This document shows positions 1 to 6,285 of a stretch of 6,457 bases of DNA, piece after piece. Source of the stretch: Prevotella sp. UBA3675 (GTDB taxonomy: Bacteria; Bacteroidota; Bacteroidia; Bacteroidales; Bacteroidaceae). Every line of letters starts with the position of its first letter. Position 1 is the first letter of the stretch. The stretch is from NCBI GenBank assembly GCA_002372235.1, contig DFJI01000041.1, forward strand, positions 20,227 to 26,683, given 5' to 3'. The notes under the pieces are model-generated. The model did no database searches. It saw nothing but the letters and a program-made list of their open reading frames with translations, and had not been told where the DNA came from. The position numbers and the translations under genes are program-made.

Positions 1-380
1 AAGCCGGGATAGCAGGTGGCCTTCTTGCCGCGCAGGATGCCCAGTCCGCCCAGTACCAGCGGGGCTGCGCAGATGGCGGCAACCTTCTTGCCGGCTGCAT
101 TCTGCTTCAGCAGTGCCTGACGCACGCCCTCATGCTCGTTCAGGTTCGAGGCTCCCGGCATGCCGCCCGGCAGCATCAGCAGGTCGGCATCGGCAAAGTC
201 GCACTCATTGAACAGCTTGTCGGCCTCGATGCGCACGCGATGGGCCGTCTCCACTACTCGTGAGCCTTCAACAACGCTCACCGTCACTACTTCAACACCT
301 CCGCGACGCAGCACATCGACGGGAATCAGCGCTTCGACATCCTCGAAGCCGTTGGCCAGAAAAACATAAACTTTTGCCAT
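1..380 (-). CDS. DJ-1/YajL (ThiJ/PfpI) family protein, 3' end outside window
   Basis: The reverse strand starts with ATG at 380-378 and stays open to the window edge, giving the first 126 codons of a protein that is usually about 180-190 residues. Visible marks of the DJ-1 superfamily are the N-terminal strand MAKVYVFLANGFEDVEA, in which Glu16 matches the conserved glutamate (Glu18 in human DJ-1) near the active site; the LPGGMPGA turn at residues 70-77; and the nucleophile elbow AAICAAP with Cys104, the equivalent of human Cys106. The Glu/Cys pair and the AAICAAP wording place it in the DJ-1/YajL branch rather than among PfpI proteases. Family members are cytoplasmic and are linked to oxidative-stress protection, chaperone activity and glyoxal/methylglyoxal handling; the exact activity is disputed, so I assign none. 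It is divergent from the ABC gene, with 169 bp between the starts. Both key residues are intact, so nothing suggests a pseudogene. Confidence 0.93.
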   Translation of the reverse strand, partial: MAKVYVFLANGFEDVEALIPVDVLRRGGVEVVTVSVVEGSRVVETAHRVRIEADKLFNECDFADADLLMLPGGMPGASNLNEHEGVRQALLKQNAAGKKVAAICAAPLVLGGLGILRGKKATCYPG

Positions 381-419
381 AGTCCTATTGTATTTTTATT
401 GATAATTGCAATGACCTGC

Positions 420-436
420 ACCGACAGTTCGTCGGT
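420..436. promoter_or_regulatory. Perfect 6-5-6 inverted repeat in the divergent promoter region
   Basis: ACCGAC-AGTTC-GTCGGT is a perfect inverted repeat of 6 bp with a 5-nt centre. It sits just downstream of the predicted DJ-1 start of transcription, so it could be an operator for a dimeric regulator or a small stem-loop in the DJ-1 leader. No T-run follows on either strand, so a terminator is unlikely. Confidence 0.4.
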
Positions 437-448
437 ACGATTCGCATG

Positions 449-456
449 CAAAGATA
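449..456 (-). promoter_or_regulatory. -7 box (TATCTTTG) for the DJ-1 family gene
   Basis: On the minus strand TATCTTTG matches the Bacteroidetes -7 consensus TAnnTTTG exactly. About 19 bp further upstream (476-479) lies TTTA, an imperfect -33 element (consensus TTTG). Transcription would begin near 442-445 and leave a leader of about 60 nt that contains the palindrome at 420-436. This is inferred from the consensus only. Confidence 0.55.
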
Positions 457-510
457 CAAAAAGTTTTCAAAGATTAAAGCTGAATCATCCCGTATATCGT
501 TATTTTTATG

Positions 511-518
511 TAATTTTG
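511..518 (+). promoter_or_regulatory. -7 box (TAATTTTG) for the ABC exporter gene
   Basis: TAATTTTG fits the Bacteroidetes TAnnTTTG box exactly and lies 31 bp before the ATG at 550, giving a leader of roughly 25 nt. I find no clear TTTG -33 element at the expected distance, so support comes from the -7 box and its position alone. Confidence 0.45.
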
Positions 519-549
519 CAACGAAAAGTGTATATTCATTAAGGTTGGC

Positions 550-2322
550 ATGTCTTCGCAACGCACATCTTTCATACATTGGCTGAATCCCGAAAGCAAG
601 TATTCGGCCCTGCAAATCTTCCGCTGGCTGTGGAAGGTATGGAAAGGCCATCGCCTGCAGGCCACGCTCAATGCCTGTATCGGACTGACGGGCGTGGGCT
701 TCTCGCTGACGATGGTCTGGGCCATGAAGCGGGCCATTGACACGGCTACGGGTGTCAGGGAGGGCTCTGTCTATACGGCTGTGGGCGTGATGGCAGCCAT
801 TACGCTCTGTGAGTTTGCGGTCGGCATCTCGCGCGTGTGGGTGAAGAACATCTTAGGTGTGAAGGCACGCAATCGCATGCAGCAGCTCACGCTGGCCCGG
901 TTGTTGCGCTCTGAATGGCGCGGTCGTGAGGCCATGCACTCAGGCGATGTCATTAACCGACTGGAGACCGACGTCAACCGCGTGGTCGAGTTCCTCACCG
1001 AGACCATGCCTTCTACTCTTTCCACCGTGGCCCTGTTCATCGGCGCTTTCGTCTATCTGTTGCAGATGGACGAGTGGCTGGCCATCATCACCGTGGGCAT
1101 CCTGCCGCTATTCATTCTCGTGAGCCGGTTCTATGTGGCCAAGATGCGGCAGCTGAGTCGCAAGGTGCGCGAGAGCGACAGCTTCATACAGAGTCTGCTT
1201 ACCGAGACCATGCACCACCGCATGCTGATCAAGACGATGGAGGCCGACGGGCAGATGCTCGACCGGCTGGAAGACACACAGTCGGAGCTGCGTGAGCGAG
1301 TGAAGAAGCGCACGGCCTTCTCAGTGGCCTCCCATCTGTTTCTCAATACGGGCTTCTCGCTGGGCTATCTCATCGCTTTCCTCTGGGGACTCATCCGTCT
1401 GCATGCCGGCACCATCACGTTTGGTGCTATGACCGCATTCCTGCAGCTGGTCTATCGCATTCAGGGACCGGCTCGCGACCTGACCAGACTGGCACCTGCC
1501 TTCGTGAGTGTGCTCACCTCGGCTGAGCGACTCATGGAACTGGAAGAGATACCCGAGGAACAGCAGGGCGAAGCCCTCATGATGGCCGCGCCCTGCGGAG
1601 TGCGCTTCACGGATGTGAGCTATCGCTACACCCCCCAGCAGCGCCCCATCGTGGTTCATGCCAACTACGATTTCACCCCCGGCTCCTGCACGGCCATCCT
1701 CGGTGAGACGGGTGCCGGTAAAACCACCCTTATCCGTCTGCTGCTGGCCCTCATCCGTCCGCAGGAAGGGGAAATCACAATTTATAGTGGAGAAGGTGGC
1801 GAGGATAGAGAGTGTAGAGTGGAAAGTGTAGAGTTTGCTACCGCAGTAGAGGAAGCCAATGGAGCGGTAGCAAACTCTCCACTCTCCACTCTCCACTCTC
1901 CACTATCGTCTCTCCACCGCTGCAACTTCGTCTATGTGCCCCAGGGCAACACCCTGCTCAGTGGCACGCTGCGCGACAACCTGCGCATTGGGGCTCCCGA
2001 TGCAACGGATGCACAGATGCACGAAGCCCTTCGGCTGGCTTGCGCCGATTTCGTCAGCGAGCTGCCCGATGGGCTTGATACCAAGTTTGCCGAACAGGGT
2101 GGGGGCTTGTCGGAAGGACAGGCGCAGCGCATTGCCATTGCCCGCGCGCTGCTCCGGCCCGGCAGCATCATCTTGCTGGATGAGGCAACCAGTGCGCTCG
2201 ATGCCGATACCGAGCGGCAACTGCTCGACAATATTTTGCGCGATCAGCGGAAAACGGTCATTTTCGTCACCCATCGACAGGCTGTGATTGAATATTGCGA
2301 CCGAGTCATCAGAATAGACTGA
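550..2322 (+). CDS. ABC exporter half-transporter (membrane domain fused to ATPase) with an in-frame repeat insertion
   Basis: This 590-residue protein has the exporter layout of a membrane domain followed by an ATPase domain. Hydrophobic stretches near residues 37-57, 72-95, 155-175, 176-197, 264-285 and 290-310 suggest six membrane helices. In the ATPase domain Walker A is GETGAGKTT (385-393, Lys391), the Q-loop glutamine is Gln465, the signature is LSEGQ (520-524), Walker B is IILLDE with catalytic Glu545, the D-loop is SALD (548-551) and the switch histidine is His575. All catalytic residues are present, so it should hydrolyse ATP, probably as a homodimer because no partner gene is adjacent. 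The substrate cannot be read from the sequence. Lys391 to Gln465 is 74 residues against 42 in E. coli MsbA; the surplus of 32 lies wholly in residues about 416-457, which are encoded by a palindromic repeat element. That segment is low-complexity, with SPLSTLH followed by SPLSSLH. The start is supported by the promoter box at 511. The reading frame is open throughout. Confidence 0.93.
   Translation: MSSQRTSFIHWLNPESKYSALQIFRWLWKVWKGHRLQATLNACIGLTGVGFSLTMVWAMKRAIDTATGVREGSVYTAVGVMAAITLCEFAVGISRVWVKNILGVKARNRMQQLTLARLLRSEWRGREAMHSGDVINRLETDVNRVVEFLTETMPSTLSTVALFIGAFVYLLQMDEWLAIITVGILPLFILVSRFYVAKMRQLSRKVRESDSFIQSLLTETMHHRMLIKTMEADGQMLDRLEDTQSELRERVKKRTAFSVASHLFLNTGFSLGYLIAFLWGLIRLHAGTITFGAMTAFLQLVYRIQGPARDLTRLAPAFVSVLTSAERLMELEEIPEEQQGEALMMAAPCGVRFTDVSYRYTPQQRPIVVHANYDFTPGSCTAILGETGAGKTTLIRLLLALIRPQEGEITIYSGEGGEDRECRVESVEFATAVEEANGAVANSPLSTLHSPLSSLHRCNFVYVPQGNTLLSGTLRDNLRIGAPDATDAQMHEALRLACADFVSELPDGLDTKFAEQGGGLSEGQAQRIAIARALLRPGSIILLDEATSALDADTERQLLDNILRDQRKTVIFVTHRQAVIEYCDRVIRID
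1807..1834 (+). repeat. Left-arm heptamer array, four diverged units
   Basis: Four contiguous 7-bp units: AGAGAGT (1807-1813), GTAGAGT (1814-1820), GGAAAGT (1821-1827) and GTAGAGT (1828-1834). They are variants of GGAGAGT, the reverse complement of the right-arm unit, each differing at one or two positions. Confidence 0.8.
1874..1901 (+). repeat. Right-arm perfect heptamer array (ACTCTCC x4)
   Basis: Four identical ACTCTCC units lie end to end, followed by a partial ACT (1902-1904). The unit has no stop codon in any frame on either strand. Because 7 is not divisible by 3, the protein repeats every three units, which gives SPLSTLH (443-449) and then the near-copy SPLSSLH (450-456). A change of one unit would shift the frame of everything downstream. 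Confidence 0.9.
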
Positions 2323-2388
2323 CTTCATGCCGAAATGAGTGTACTGAGAACAAAAATCCAATGCGAATTGAAATTTATACCACATTTA

Positions 2389-2420
2389 TTTTCCCCGTTC
2401 TAAAAAAGTTAGTATTTTTG
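2389..2420 (+). promoter_or_regulatory. Promoter of nnrD-DUF4831 operon (TTTT, 20 bp, TATTTTTG)
   Basis: TATTTTTG at 2413-2420 matches TAnnTTTG exactly. TTTT at 2389-2392 is a near match to the -33 TTTG with a 20-bp spacer, within the usual range. The box ends only 8 bp before the ATG at 2429, so the transcript should have almost no leader. Confidence 0.6.
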
Positions 2421-2428
2421 CCAGCGTT

Positions 2429-3943
2429 ATGAAAATTTTCACAAGAGCTCAGATTCAGGAGCTTGATAACTATACGATTGAACATGAACCCATTAAGTCG
2501 ATTGATTTAATGGAGCGTTCAGCAAGAGTACTGACGCGGGCTATCACTGAACGGTGGCCAAAAAGTGTGCCTGTCGTGGTCTTTGCAGGACCCGGCAACA
2601 ACGGCGGCGATGCGCTGGCTGTGGCACGCATGCTGATGGAACAGGACTATCAGGTGCAGACCTATCTGTTCAATATCACCGGCCACCTCTCGGCTGACTG
2701 CGCGGAAAACAAGCAACGACTTAGCGACAAGAAAGGACTTCCACTTTACATTGAGGTGAAACAAGAATTCGACCCGCCACGCCTGGAGAAAGGCATGCTC
2801 GTGGTCGATGGACTCTTTGGCTCGGGGCTGAACAAGCCGCTGGCCGGAGGGTTCGCGTCGCTCGTGAAGTATATTAATGCCTCGCAAGCCGAGGTGGTCA
2901 GCATTGATGTGCCGTCGGGCCTGATGACGGAGGATAATACTTACAACGTGAGTACGAACATCGTGAAGGCCACTCAGACGCTCACGCTCGGACAGCTCAA
3001 GCTCTCGTTCCTCTTTGCCGAGAATCAGACGTATGTAGGAGAGCTCCGCATCTTAGACATCAACCTGAGCAAGGAGGGCATTGCCAAGATGGAGGCTCAC
3101 TACACATTCATGGAAGAGGAGAATGTCAGGGCGCTGTATCGGCCTCGCCATCCGTTTGCGCACAAAGGGCAGATGGGCCGGGCACTCGTTATTGCCGGTT
3201 GCTATGGCATGGCCGGAGCTGCCATCTTGACCACGAAAGCATGTTTGCGTGCCGGTGCAGGGAAGGTCACGGTGCACTCACCGAAGCGCAATGTGCCCAT
3301 CCTGCAGACCGCTGTGCCTGAGGCGGTGCTCAGCATTGACCGTGAGGAGACCATTTTCACCGAGGGCGTGGCTACCGAAGACTTCAATGCCGTGGGCGTC
3401 GGACCGGGACTGGGCACCAGTGAACAGACGGCCATCACGCTCATTGCGCAGTTGCGGCGCACTCAGTGCCCGTTGGTGGTCGATGCCGATGCTCTGAACA
3501 TACTGGCCAACCGCAGAGCTTGGCTGCAGCAGTTGCCGAAGGGCATCATCCTCACGCCGCATCCTAAGGAGCTCGACCGCATGGAAGGCAAGTGCGTTGA
3601 CTCGTATGAGCGGCTGACCAAGGCTCGCGAACTGGCTGAGCGCCTGCAGGGCTATGTCATTCTGAAAGGTCATCACACGGCCATCTGTATGCCCGACGGG
3701 CATGTGGTGTTCAACTCTACTGGCAATGCCGGCATGGCTACCGCAGGAAGCGGCGATGTGCTCACGGGCATCATCACGGCCCTGTTGGCACGAGGCTACG
3801 AGCGCCCTGCTGCTTGCATGCTGGGTGTCTATCTGCACGGACTGGCTGGCGATTTGGCTGCTGCTGAGTTAGGCGAAGAGAGCCTCATGGCCAGCGATAT
3901 TATCAACTATCTGCCCAAGGCATTTTTAAGAATCCAAAAATAA
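2429..3943 (+). CDS. nnrD: Bifunctional NAD(P)H-hydrate repair enzyme (epimerase + ADP-dependent dehydratase)
   Basis: The 504-residue protein is a full-length fusion of the YjeF-N epimerase domain and the YjeF-C/ribokinase-like dehydratase domain, the usual bacterial length. The epimerase half (about 1-225) shows GPGNNGGDA at 54-62, VVDGLFGSGL with Asp127, and SIDVPSGL with Asp160. The dehydratase half (about 230-504) shows HKGQMGRALVIAG at 245-257, GPGLG at 325-329, DADALN at 352-357, TPHPKEL at 376-382, LKGHHT at 412-417, and the nucleotide-binding motif GSGDVLTG at 440-447 with the conserved Asp443. Together the domains interconvert the R and S forms of hydrated NAD(P)H and dehydrate the S form back to NAD(P)H at the expense of ADP, a cytoplasmic metabolite-repair role. 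The start is set by the typical opening KIFTRAQIQELDNYTIE; the next Met (residue 28) would remove it. It is followed after 10 bp by the DUF4831 gene. Confidence 0.96.
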   Translation: MKIFTRAQIQELDNYTIEHEPIKSIDLMERSARVLTRAITERWPKSVPVVVFAGPGNNGGDALAVARMLMEQDYQVQTYLFNITGHLSADCAENKQRLSDKKGLPLYIEVKQEFDPPRLEKGMLVVDGLFGSGLNKPLAGGFASLVKYINASQAEVVSIDVPSGLMTEDNTYNVSTNIVKATQTLTLGQLKLSFLFAENQTYVGELRILDINLSKEGIAKMEAHYTFMEEENVRALYRPRHPFAHKGQMGRALVIAGCYGMAGAAILTTKACLRAGAGKVTVHSPKRNVPILQTAVPEAVLSIDREETIFTEGVATEDFNAVGVGPGLGTSEQTAITLIAQLRRTQCPLVVDADALNILANRRAWLQQLPKGIILTPHPKELDRMEGKCVDSYERLTKARELAERLQGYVILKGHHTAICMPDGHVVFNSTGNAGMATAGSGDVLTGIITALLARGYERPAACMLGVYLHGLAGDLAAAELGEESLMASDIINYLPKAFLRIQK

Positions 3944-3953
3944 ACACGACTTT

Positions 3954-5033
3954 ATGAAACGCTTATTCTTCCTTCTTTCTTTCTTACAGTGCAGCCTGTT
4001 TGGCCTTCAGGCCCAAACGGAGCTGTCCGATTATCATCCCGGCATGACGGCTGAAGGGGCTGTCTATTTCCTTCCGAAGACCGCCATCAGGGTCAGTGTG
4101 CTGGTGGAGAAGAAAGTCTATACGCCTGGCGATTTCTCAAACTACGCCATGAGATACCTGCGTCTGAGAGACGTGGCCCAGGAACCTTCTACTACCTATC
4201 GGGTGGTAGGCATTCAGCAAACGGCTGTGGGCGTAGCCGATACCTCGAAGGCTTATGCCGTGAAGTTCAATGCAAAGACCGTTGCCGCCAATCTGGCACT
4301 GTCGGATGACGGATGCTTGCTGGCGATTAACGCCCAAGCCTCAAAAACGAAGCAGCCCACTCCTTTCCGTGCAGCTCCCAAGCAGAAAGTGCTCAATCCG
4401 CGTAGCTTCATGAACGAGGAGATTCTCGCAGCAGGCAGCACGGCTAAGATGGCAGAGTTGACGGCCAATGAGATTTACGACCTGCGCGAGAATCGCAATC
4501 TGCTCATCAAGGGACAGGCCGATTTCATGCCCAACGATGCCGCACAGATGAAGATGATGCTCGACCGGCTGGAGCAGCAGGAGTTGGCCATGCGAACGCT
4601 TTTCACTGGTACCACCGTCACTGACACGACTGAAACGGTGATAACGGTCGTGCCCGGCGATTCGCAACGTCAGGTGCTGTTCCGCATCTCGCAGAGGTTG
4701 GGCATCGTCGATGACGATGACTTGTCGGGCGTACCTTATTATATTAATGTAGAGAACCTGAACATACTGCCTCCTGTGGCTGAGGATCCTACGGGTAAAT
4801 CGAAGAAGAAGCAGCCCGAGGCTGGCATCTATGTGAATGTGGCTGGCCGCATGCGCAGCACCATCACGCAGCAGGACGATACGATGCTGAGTGTCGAGGA
4901 GTTTCCCGCTGGTCAGTTCGGTCATGTAGAGCTGTTGAGTGGCGAGCTGTTCAACAAGCGTTACACCACGCATCTGTGGTTGAATCCTGTCACAGGCGCA
5001 GTAGAACGTCTGGAGGGTGAGCAACCTAAATAG
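3954..5033 (+). CDS. Secreted DUF4831-family protein of unknown function
   Basis: The 359-residue protein begins with a signal peptide: MKR, a hydrophobic core to about residue 17, then a likely signal peptidase I site near LQA-QT (residues 19-22). Cys13 is preceded by Gln and lacks a lipobox, so a periplasmic or surface protein is more likely than a lipoprotein. The mature start (DYHPGMTAEGAVYFLPKTAI, followed by VLVEKKVYTPGDF) and the whole length fit what I remember of DUF4831, a Bacteroidetes family with no known function; I could not search to confirm this. No catalytic motif is evident. There is an acidic run DDDD around residue 255, a lysine-rich stretch GKSKKKQPEAG, and no membrane helix after the signal. 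The gene starts 10 bp after nnrD and has no promoter box of its own, so it is probably co-transcribed with it. Confidence 0.85.
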   Translation: MKRLFFLLSFLQCSLFGLQAQTELSDYHPGMTAEGAVYFLPKTAIRVSVLVEKKVYTPGDFSNYAMRYLRLRDVAQEPSTTYRVVGIQQTAVGVADTSKAYAVKFNAKTVAANLALSDDGCLLAINAQASKTKQPTPFRAAPKQKVLNPRSFMNEEILAAGSTAKMAELTANEIYDLRENRNLLIKGQADFMPNDAAQMKMMLDRLEQQELAMRTLFTGTTVTDTTETVITVVPGDSQRQVLFRISQRLGIVDDDDLSGVPYYINVENLNILPPVAEDPTGKSKKKQPEAGIYVNVAGRMRSTITQQDDTMLSVEEFPAGQFGHVELLSGELFNKRYTTHLWLNPVTGAVERLEGEQPK

Positions 5034-5062
5034 GATTTCTATCTCATAAGCATCATAAAAAG

Positions 5063-5096
5063 AGGAGGGCATGTCAGCAAAATGGCATGCCCTCCT
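5063..5096. terminator. Bidirectional intrinsic terminator between convergent genes
   Basis: AGGAGGGCATGTCA (5063-5076) pairs with TGGCATGCCCTCCT (5083-5096): 14 bp with one G-T wobble around a 6-nt loop. On the minus strand the stem is followed by CTCTTTTTATG, a proper T-run, so it serves cysK well, 72 nt past its stop. On the plus strand the following TCTTCG is a weaker tail, 30 nt after the DUF4831 stop. Confidence 0.88.
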
Positions 5097-5167
5097 TCTT
5101 CGTAAAAATGGCAAATGGCTTGTAATGTGTGATAATTGGGAATCCGTTTATGGGGGAGTGCTGACCC

Positions 5168-6115
5168 TTATAGAGGATATTCCTCAAAGGCATAGAGCAC
5201 GGTCGATAGATAGCGCTCGCCTGTGTCGGGCAGCAGCACGACCACTTTCTTGCCCTTGTTCTCCGGGCGTTTGGCAATCTCTGCGGCGGCAAAGGCGGCT
5301 GCACCGCTGGAGATACCGACGAGCAGACCCTCGGTCTGGGCCAGTTGGCGACCTGTGCGGATGGCATCGTCGTTCTCCACGTCAATCACCTCGTCGATGA
5401 TGTTGGCATCGTAGGTCTTAGGCACGAAGCCGGCACCGATGCCCTGAATCTTATGCGGGCCGCTCTGACCGCCGTTCAGTACGGGCGATGAGGCTGGCTC
5501 CACGGCATAGACCTTCACGCTGGGCTTCTGCTCCTTGAGGTACTTGGCCACGCCCGAGATGGTGCCACCAGTGCCTACACCGGCAACAAAGATGTCGATT
5601 TCACCGTCGGTCTGCTTCCATATCTCAGGTCCGGTGGTGAGATAGTGCTTCTCTGGATTAGCCGGGTTCTCAAACTGCTGCAGGATGATGCTGCCGGGTA
5701 TGCTGTCGCGCAGCTCCTCGGCTGCACGGATGGCTCCTGGCATGCCGTCCTTACCGCTGGTGAGGCGAACTTCTGCACCGTAGGCTTTCACCAGGTTGCG
5801 ACGTTCTATGCTCATGGTCTCGGGCATGGTGAGGATGAGCTTGTAGCCCTTCACGGCGCTGACGAGTGCCAGACCTACGCCAGTGTTGCCGCTGGTGGGC
5901 TCAATGATGGTGGCACCGGGCTTCAGCAGACCTTTCTGCTCTGCATCCTCAATCATGGCCAGCGCGATACGGTCCTTCACGCTGCCGCCAGGGTTGAAGT
6001 ATTCCACCTTTGCGATGACAGGGACGTTGAGACCCTTAGACTCCGAAAATTTATTGAGCTCAAGAAGTGGTGTGTTGCCGATGAGCTCGGTCAGCTTTTT
6101 AGCGATGTTTGACAT
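5168..6115 (-). CDS. cysK: Cysteine synthase A (O-acetylserine sulfhydrylase)
   Basis: This 315-residue fold-type II PLP enzyme has the usual CysK length. It joins O-acetylserine and sulfide to give cysteine and acetate in the cytoplasm. The opening KKLTELIGNTPLLELN is characteristic. Lys47 in NPGGSVKDR forms the Schiff base with PLP, TSGNTG (74-79) is the substrate-binding loop, GTGGT (181-185) holds the PLP phosphate, and GISSGA (267-272) supplies the serine contacting the pyridine nitrogen. The segment KIQGIGAGFVP (222-232) and the conserved ETMSIERR (99-106) also favour CysK over CysM or cystathionine beta-synthase; there is no CBS or heme domain. All key residues are intact. The start at 6115 is preceded by an A/T-rich stretch and no Shine-Dalgarno, as usual in Bacteroidota. 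The gene is convergent with the DUF4831 gene and shares its terminator. No cysE or sulfur-assimilation gene is visible next to it. Confidence 0.97.
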   Translation of the reverse strand: MSNIAKKLTELIGNTPLLELNKFSESKGLNVPVIAKVEYFNPGGSVKDRIALAMIEDAEQKGLLKPGATIIEPTSGNTGVGLALVSAVKGYKLILTMPETMSIERRNLVKAYGAEVRLTSGKDGMPGAIRAAEELRDSIPGSIILQQFENPANPEKHYLTTGPEIWKQTDGEIDIFVAGVGTGGTISGVAKYLKEQKPSVKVYAVEPASSPVLNGGQSGPHKIQGIGAGFVPKTYDANIIDEVIDVENDDAIRTGRQLAQTEGLLVGISSGAAAFAAAEIAKRPENKGKKVVVLLPDTGERYLSTVLYAFEEYPL

Positions 6116-6134
6116 AATAAATATTTTTTTTGTT

Positions 6135-6285
6135 GATACATATTAACTGTTTTTTCTAAGACATAATAGCTTCTTTTTCTAAGACATAATAACTTCTTTT
6201 TTTAAGACATAATAAATCATCTTTTTTAAGACATAATAATTTCTTTTTTTAAGACATAATAACATAAGAACATATTTCTTTCTCT
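6135..6285. repeat. Tandem array, 23-24 bp units (A type), cysK-proximal
   Basis: Units begin at 6135 (diverged), 6158, 6181, 6204 and 6228, with lengths 23, 23, 23, 24 and 23. Each of the last four starts AAGACATAATA and ends in a run of T with one or two C. A 35-bp unit at 6251-6285 begins as an A unit and ends like a B unit (AACATA...TTTCTCT), forming the junction between the two types. There are no spacers between units. Confidence 0.9.

Larger units (their letters stand above)
1795..1918. repeat. 124-bp palindromic repeat element inserted in frame in the ABC gene
   Basis: Two arms, 1795-1844 (50 nt) and 1864-1918 (55 nt), are near-complete reverse complements around a 19-nt loop (1845-1863). 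Next to the loop is a perfect 15-bp match: 1830-1844 (AGAGTTTGCTACCGC) pairs with 1864-1878. Towards the outside the arms are heptamer arrays that pair with some mismatches and a gap, and both end in GGTGG/CCACC. The element encodes about residues 416-457 of the ABC protein and accounts for its 32-residue excess over standard exporter ATPase domains. Both other plus-strand frames through the element contain stop codons (for example TAG at 1815, 1829 and 1868), so the host frame is the open one. Its shape resembles a non-autonomous palindromic element; no transposase is nearby. Confidence 0.88.

Noticed and set aside
1321..1896. 191-codon antisense open frame crossing the palindrome
   Set aside because: It lies fully opposite the well-supported ABC gene and shows no recognisable domain; long antisense frames are common in GC-richer genes.
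2323..2412. Terminator after the ABC gene
   Set aside because: No stem with a following T-run could be found; read-through into nnrD remains possible.
3954..4013. Lipoprotein signal in the DUF4831 protein
   Set aside because: Cys13 follows Phe-Leu-Gln and lies inside the hydrophobic core, so no lipobox is formed; a signal peptidase I site after residue 20 fits better.
4341..5114. 257-codon antisense open frame opposite the DUF4831 gene
   Set aside because: His/Leu/Arg-rich shadow of the sense gene, crosses the terminator hairpin and has no recognisable domain.
5645..6112. 155-codon plus-strand frame opposite cysK
   Set aside because: Shadow of cysK, whose motifs are unambiguous.
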